Below are positions 5,475 to 8,308 of a stretch of DNA of 8,308 bases, in pieces. Every line of letters starts with the position of its first letter. Positions within the stretch are counted from its first letter, which is position 1. The position numbers were made by a program, and so were the translations under genes. The notes beneath the pieces are model-generated. The model saw only the letters and a list, made by a program, of their open reading frames with translations. It was not told the DNA's origin and did not search any database. The DNA comes from DATKEG01 sp035544515. Lineage in GTDB: Bacteria; Acidobacteriota; Vicinamibacteria; Fen-336. Where the stretch lies: assembly GCA_035544515.1 (NCBI GenBank), contig DATKEG010000133.1, forward strand, positions 1 through 8,308, written 5' to 3'.

Positions 5475-6539
5475 CTACTCCCAGCAGGTTGACGCGACCG
5501 GTAGGCCTCCCCGCGTTCGGCCGGCCAACATGCCGCACGCGGCGTGGATGTCCGGGCCGCCGGAGTAGCGCCGCACGAAGGGGATGTGGCGCTCGGCCAG
5601 CGCGGAGAGGAAGCGGCCGCGCTCGGCGGCGTCGGGCGGGCGGAAGCGGCCGGTCGGGTCGTTGACGTCGATCAGGGAGAGGCGCACGCGCACGCCCGCG
5701 AACAGCCGCGACAGCGCCTCCGCCTCCTCCGGCCCCGTGTTCACGCCGGCCATGAGCACCCAGGCGAGATGGACGTAGGCGCCGCGCGCGGCGGCGTGGC
5801 GGCGCATGGCGGCGGCGAGGTCGTCCACCGGGTAGCGCGAGCCGACCGGCATCAGCGACGCCCGCTTGTCGTCGAAGGCGGAGGTGAGAGAGAGGATCAG
5901 CCGGTAGGGGTGGCCCTCGTCCGTGTAGCGGTCGATCGGGGGGACGAGGCCGACGGTCGAGATCGTGATGCGGTCGCCGCGGATGCGGGCGCCCCACGGC
6001 GCGCGGAGGATCTCGGCCGCCCGGATCACGCTCTCGTAGTTCTGGAAGGGCTCGCCCTGGCCCTGGAAGACCACGCCGGTCACCGGCCGCTCGGGCGACT
6101 CGCGGCGCACGGTGAGCACCTGCTCCACCATCTCCCAGGGCTCGAGGTTGCGCGTGAAGCCCAGGCGGCCCGTCTCGCAAAAGGCGCAGCCGAGCGCGCA
6201 GCCGACCTGCGACGAGACGCAGACGCTCCAGCGCGGCCGCTCCAGCGGGATGCGGACCGACTCGAACACCAGCCCGTCCTCTCCGCGGAAGAGGTACTTC
6301 ACGAAGGGGTCCACCTCGCTGCGGCGGCGGTCGAGGACGACGAGCCGCGCGAGACGGCCGCGAGCGACGAGGGCGGCGCGGGCCCGCTTCGACAGGCCGC
6401 GCACGCCGTCGAGGTCGTCCCGGTCGTCGGCCACGAGCCGGGTCAGGACCCGGCGCGCGACGTCCTCGGGCAGAAGGGCGTCCGCGGCGAGCGCCACCAG
6501 GGACGCCGGCGTCTGGCCGCGGAGATGGGGCGAGGACAT
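5475..6539 (-). CDS. RlmN/Cfr-like radical SAM protein (probable rRNA methyltransferase)
   Basis: A 354-residue radical SAM enzyme of the RlmN/Cfr family. RlmN itself methylates C2 of 23S rRNA A2503 and certain tRNAs; the substrate here is unproven. A short helical N-terminal domain (LSKRARAAL, 49-57) precedes VCVSSQVGCALGCAFCETG (106-124). Its CX3CX2C (C114, C118, C121) should hold the 4Fe-4S cluster, and C107 matches the extra conserved Cys before it in RlmN. NLEPWEMVEQV, TISTVGLVPPI (192-202), SLTSAFDDKRASLMPV (217-232) and the terminal AACGMLAG (333-340) follow; C335 corresponds to the methyl-carrying Cys. The usual GMGEP motif reads QGQGEP (159-164), suggesting a divergent paralogue. ATG 6537-6539 has AGGA eight bases upstream; a longer frame to 6908 only runs antisense through the next gene. 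The stop is TAG at 5475-5477. The gene diverges from the VWFA gene with 40 bases between starts. Confidence 0.9.
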   Translation of the reverse strand: MSSPHLRGQTPASLVALAADALLPEDVARRVLTRLVADDRDDLDGVRGLSKRARAALVARGRLARLVVLDRRRSEVDPFVKYLFRGEDGLVFESVRIPLERPRWSVCVSSQVGCALGCAFCETGRLGFTRNLEPWEMVEQVLTVRRESPERPVTGVVFQGQGEPFQNYESVIRAAEILRAPWGARIRGDRITISTVGLVPPIDRYTDEGHPYRLILSLTSAFDDKRASLMPVGSRYPVDDLAAAMRRHAAARGAYVHLAWVLMAGVNTGPEEAEALSRLFAGVRVRLSLIDVNDPTGRFRPPDAAERGRFLSALAERHIPFVRRYSGGPDIHAACGMLAGRTRGGLPVASTCWE

Positions 6540-6579
6540 CGGGGGTATCCTAGCAGGGCCTCGTCCGGTGGAGCCTCCC
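6540..6579. promoter_or_regulatory. 40-base divergent promoter gap
   Basis: Two genes start back to back here. On the minus strand TAGGAT (6552-6547) lies exactly seven bases before the RlmN-like ATG, so it can act either as an AGGA ribosome site or as the -10 box of a leaderless transcript. On the plus strand GGTGGAG (6567-6573) sits six bases before the VWFA ATG. No clear -35 boxes fit within the gap, so they may lie inside the opposing genes. Confidence 0.4.
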
Positions 6580-7701
6580 ATGCTGCTGGGCCTGTCCGCC
6601 GCCGCGCTCGCCGCCTCCCTCGGCGCCGCGCAAGAGCCGAAGCTGCCCGAGTTCCGCGCCGACGTGCGGGTGATCCGCCTCGACGTGTCCGTGGTCGACC
6701 GCAAGGGCCGGCCGCTCCCGGGCCTCGCGCCCGAGGACTTCACGGTCTTCGAGGACGGGCGTCCCGTCGAGATCACGTACTTCGAGGCGGTGGACGGAAG
6801 CGGTGGCGTGGCGACGTCCGCCGACTCCGCGGTCACGCTGACGGCGCCGCCGCCGCGCCGCATCCTGCTCCTCGTGGACACGGGCCGCATGGCGATGGGC
6901 GACCTCATCCGCGCGCGTCAGTCCACAGCGCGTTATCTGCGCGAGCAGGCCGGAGAGGGCGACTGGGTCCGGCTGGTGAACCTCTCGACCGGATGGGCCT
7001 GGGACGGACGGATCCCCGAGGATCGGGAGCGGCTGGAGACGGCGGCCCTGGCGCTGGAGGGACGCATGTCGTTCTGGGCCGGCCTGGGCGACGGCGACTG
7101 GTCGAGCGGCTTCGGCCGGCCGATCGAGGACCGCATCGAGTTCGACGCCGGAACGGGGTTCGGCTCGGAAGGCCACACCTCGGGCCGGTTCCTCTCCCAG
7201 TTCGCGCAGAGCGCCGGCCTGCTCGGCGTGCTGGAGTCGCTGCTCGTGCAGCTCGAGGGGGTCGCGGGCCGCAAGGCGCTCGTGTTGATCTCGCCCGGGT
7301 TCCCGCAGCTCATGGGCCTCGACCGCGAGCTGCAGAAGGTGGCGACGCTGGCCCGCCAGTCGGCGACCGCCGTGTATTTCCTCGACTCCGTGGGCCTCGA
7401 GGCCGTCGTCCCCGAGCCCGGCAAACACATGCCGGGCGCCTTCGAGACGGCCTGGCGCCGCTCCGGCGGATCGCAGGACCTGGCCGAGGCCACCGGCGGC
7501 TTCACCTACCGCTTCAGCAACGCGCTGGAGCCCGGCCTCGCGCGCGTGGCCGCGGAGATGCAGACGTACTACGTGGTCGGCTACACGCCGTCGCGGCCGG
7601 AGGACGGCCGCTTCCGCAGGGTCAAGGTGAAGGTCGGCGTGCGCGGCGCGTCCGTGCGCACGAAGAAGGGCTACCTGGCCGGGGCGAAGCCACGGCGCTG
7701 A
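6580..7701 (+). CDS. VWFA-related Acidobacterial-domain protein, exported
   Basis: A 373-residue protein matching the 'VWFA-related Acidobacterial domain' group (TIGR03436-type), a large family of unknown function expanded in Acidobacteriota. Residues 1-17 are a signal peptide (hydrophobic LLGLSAAALAASLGAA), so it acts outside the cytoplasm. The family's first block follows: RADVRVIRLDVSVVDRKG (26-43) and LAPEDFTVFEDGRPVEI (49-65), then the VWA strand RRILLLVDTGRMAMG (93-107). KALVLISPGFPQLMG (232-246) and AVYFLDSVG (264-272) are later VWA strands. The end, QTYYVVGYTPSRPEDGRFRRVKVKV (328-352) with KKGYLAG, is typical of the group. The metal site is degenerate: DTGRM (100-104) replaces the DxSxS MIDAS motif, so metal-dependent ligand binding may be lost. 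ATG 6580-6582 has GGTGGAG six bases upstream; upstream extension runs antisense through the RlmN-like gene and is rejected. Confidence 0.88.
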   Translation: MLLGLSAAALAASLGAAQEPKLPEFRADVRVIRLDVSVVDRKGRPLPGLAPEDFTVFEDGRPVEITYFEAVDGSGGVATSADSAVTLTAPPPRRILLLVDTGRMAMGDLIRARQSTARYLREQAGEGDWVRLVNLSTGWAWDGRIPEDRERLETAALALEGRMSFWAGLGDGDWSSGFGRPIEDRIEFDAGTGFGSEGHTSGRFLSQFAQSAGLLGVLESLLVQLEGVAGRKALVLISPGFPQLMGLDRELQKVATLARQSATAVYFLDSVGLEAVVPEPGKHMPGAFETAWRRSGGSQDLAEATGGFTYRFSNALEPGLARVAAEMQTYYVVGYTPSRPEDGRFRRVKVKVGVRGASVRTKKGYLAGAKPRR

Positions 7702-7829
7702 GGCGCGCCCTCGGCGCCCTGGGCGCGGCGTTCGCGCTGGCCGCGGCGCCCCCGGAGGTGCGGCCCCGCGAGGCCATCCCCATCGAGCGGGTGCGGGAGG
7801 CGCTGAGGAAGTACGGCCGTCGGCCCTGA
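7698..7829 (+). CDS. Possible 43-codon coupled micro-ORF behind the VWFA gene
   Basis: An open stretch ends at TGA 7827-7829. It has no ATG, GTG or TTG at a sensible place; the only nearby candidate is CTG at 7698-7700, overlapping the VWFA stop as CTGA. Of its 43 codons, 42 end in G or C, with clearly lower G+C at second positions, the same bias as real genes here. The product would begin LRRALGALGAAFALAAAP, signal-peptide-like, followed by a charged helix IERVREALRKYGRRP. It could be a small exported peptide started by reinitiation, a frameshifted C-terminal extension of the VWFA protein, or a relic. I do not recognise it. Confidence 0.3.
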   Translation: MRRALGALGAAFALAAAPPEVRPREAIPIERVREALRKYGRRP

Positions 7830-7848
7830 GACTTCGGTCTTGGGTCTC
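7828..7848 (+). terminator. Small hairpin after the VWFA region
   Basis: GAGAC (7828-7832) pairs with GTCTC (7844-7848); alternatively AGAC-TTCG-GTCT (7829-7840) forms a short UUCG-capped stem. It lies directly after the last stop codon and is short, so termination is only a suggestion. The remaining sequence to 8044 shows no gene or repeat that I can support. Confidence 0.25.
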
Positions 7849-8044
7849 GACTCTCGCCACGCCCACTCACTGAGCATTCCGCCCAGCGCCTGCTCGGGCC
7901 GGTCCGCTGACACCTCTGTCGAGCCGCGGCGTGAACTCCACCCGTTGCCTCACTTTGGCGCCGGTTCCGCCGCCGATGCCACCCTGGCACCACGCTCGCA
8001 GCCCGCCCGTCGAGCGCCGCACTCACGAAGCGCAATGAGGATGC

Positions 8045-8308
8045 ATGCGAGGTCGATCGATCGCCGTCCGGTCGCTGTGGGCCCTGTCGTGCCTGGCCGC
8101 CGCGTCGGTCGCCTCGGCCGCCGACCCGCAGGAGCGGAGCGGGTTCTGGATCGGTCTGGGCGTCGGGCCGGGTTGGGCCGAGGCCACGTGCGACCTTTGC
8201 GACGGCGGCGGTCGCGAGACGGGCTTGGCAGGCAACGTGAGGCTCGGCGGCACGCTCAACGAGCGGCTGCTGTTCGGCGCCGACATCAACGGGTGGAGCA
8301 AGGAGGAG
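8045..8308 (+). CDS. Outer-membrane beta-barrel-type protein, N-terminal part
   Basis: The first 88 codons are present and the gene runs off the window. Residues 1-26 form a signal peptide (RGRSIAVRS then LWALSCLAAASVASAA, likely cut after SAA). The mature part starts with alternating aromatic/small residues typical of a barrel strand (SGFWIGLGVGPGW, 32-44), a loop with a Cys-X2-Cys pair (CDLCDGGG, 49-56), a second strand (GLAGNVRLGGTL, 60-71) and a third (RLLFGADINGW, 74-84). This pattern is seen in small outer-membrane beta-barrel proteins of soil bacteria. No exact family is claimed. ATG 8045-8047 was chosen because only this frame gives the signal peptide. A GAGGA (8037-8041) lies just three bases upstream, closer than ideal. 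The CXXC pair in an early extracellular-type loop is mildly unusual. Confidence 0.72.
   Translation, partial: MRGRSIAVRSLWALSCLAAASVASAADPQERSGFWIGLGVGPGWAEATCDLCDGGGRETGLAGNVRLGGTLNERLLFGADINGWSKEE

Noticed and set aside
6540..6908. N-terminal extension of the RlmN-like protein up to 6908
   Set aside because: The extra 123 residues are antisense to the VWFA gene and unlike the family. ATG 6539 gives a normal family length and has AGGA upstream.
5544..7829. 761-codon open frame on the plus strand across the RlmN-like and VWFA genes
   Set aside because: It runs antisense to one proven gene and out of frame with the other, and has no recognisable domain. Only its last 43 codons, beyond the VWFA stop, are kept as a separate possibility.
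8023..8301. Minus-strand frame, and the plus-strand ATG at 8035, at the right edge
   Set aside because: Neither gives a signal peptide or barrel pattern. Only the frame from 8045 yields a coherent exported beta-strand protein.

Overview
The window is very GC-rich and gene-dense, with strong G/C preference at third codon positions. A protein with the 'VWFA-related Acidobacterial' architecture, a YceI protein, a three-cysteine class A penicillin-binding protein and a GC-loving HNH protein suggest a soil- or sediment-type Acidobacteriota. A myxobacterial or other deltaproteobacterial lineage is not excluded. This placement is inference from gene content only.

Layout: (1) The 3' end of a response-regulator receiver domain (1-124, +) ends before a very strong GC hairpin. 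(2) A minus-strand pair follows: a MarR-type regulator (903-1442) with an exported YceI lipid-binding-type protein (219-851) 51 bases downstream. A CTTGA-CGTA-TCAAG palindrome over the -35 box of the likely MarR promoter looks like an autoregulatory operator. (3) Diverging from marR, a complete bifunctional class A PBP (start probably 1532, end 3607) is followed 11 bases later by a 56-residue protein of unknown function. (4) A gene-poor, comparatively AT-rich leader (3790-4120) precedes an HNH endonuclease-family gene (4022-5290 as the ATG-bounded frame). Two copies of a roughly 47-base double-hairpin repeat, in direct orientation about 1.33 kb apart, flank this gene. (5) A convergent RlmN/Cfr-like radical SAM protein (5475-6539, -) follows. 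(6) Only 40 bases away and divergent is an exported VWFA-domain protein (6580-7701, +), with a possible 43-codon coupled reading frame behind it. (7) The window ends inside an outer-membrane beta-barrel-type protein (8045 to edge).

Most of the window is ordinary envelope and housekeeping content: cell-wall synthesis, periplasmic and outer-membrane proteins, and an RNA-modification-type enzyme. The best candidate for something undescribed is the HNH gene with its flanking structured repeats, which together look like a small mobile or repeat-mobilising unit. Secondary points are the apparent non-ATG start of that HNH gene, the possibly leaderless marR transcript under a palindromic operator, the altered GMGEP motif in the RlmN-like enzyme, and the start-codon-poor micro-ORF behind the VWFA gene. 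No tRNA, rRNA, CRISPR array, transposase or integrase was seen.
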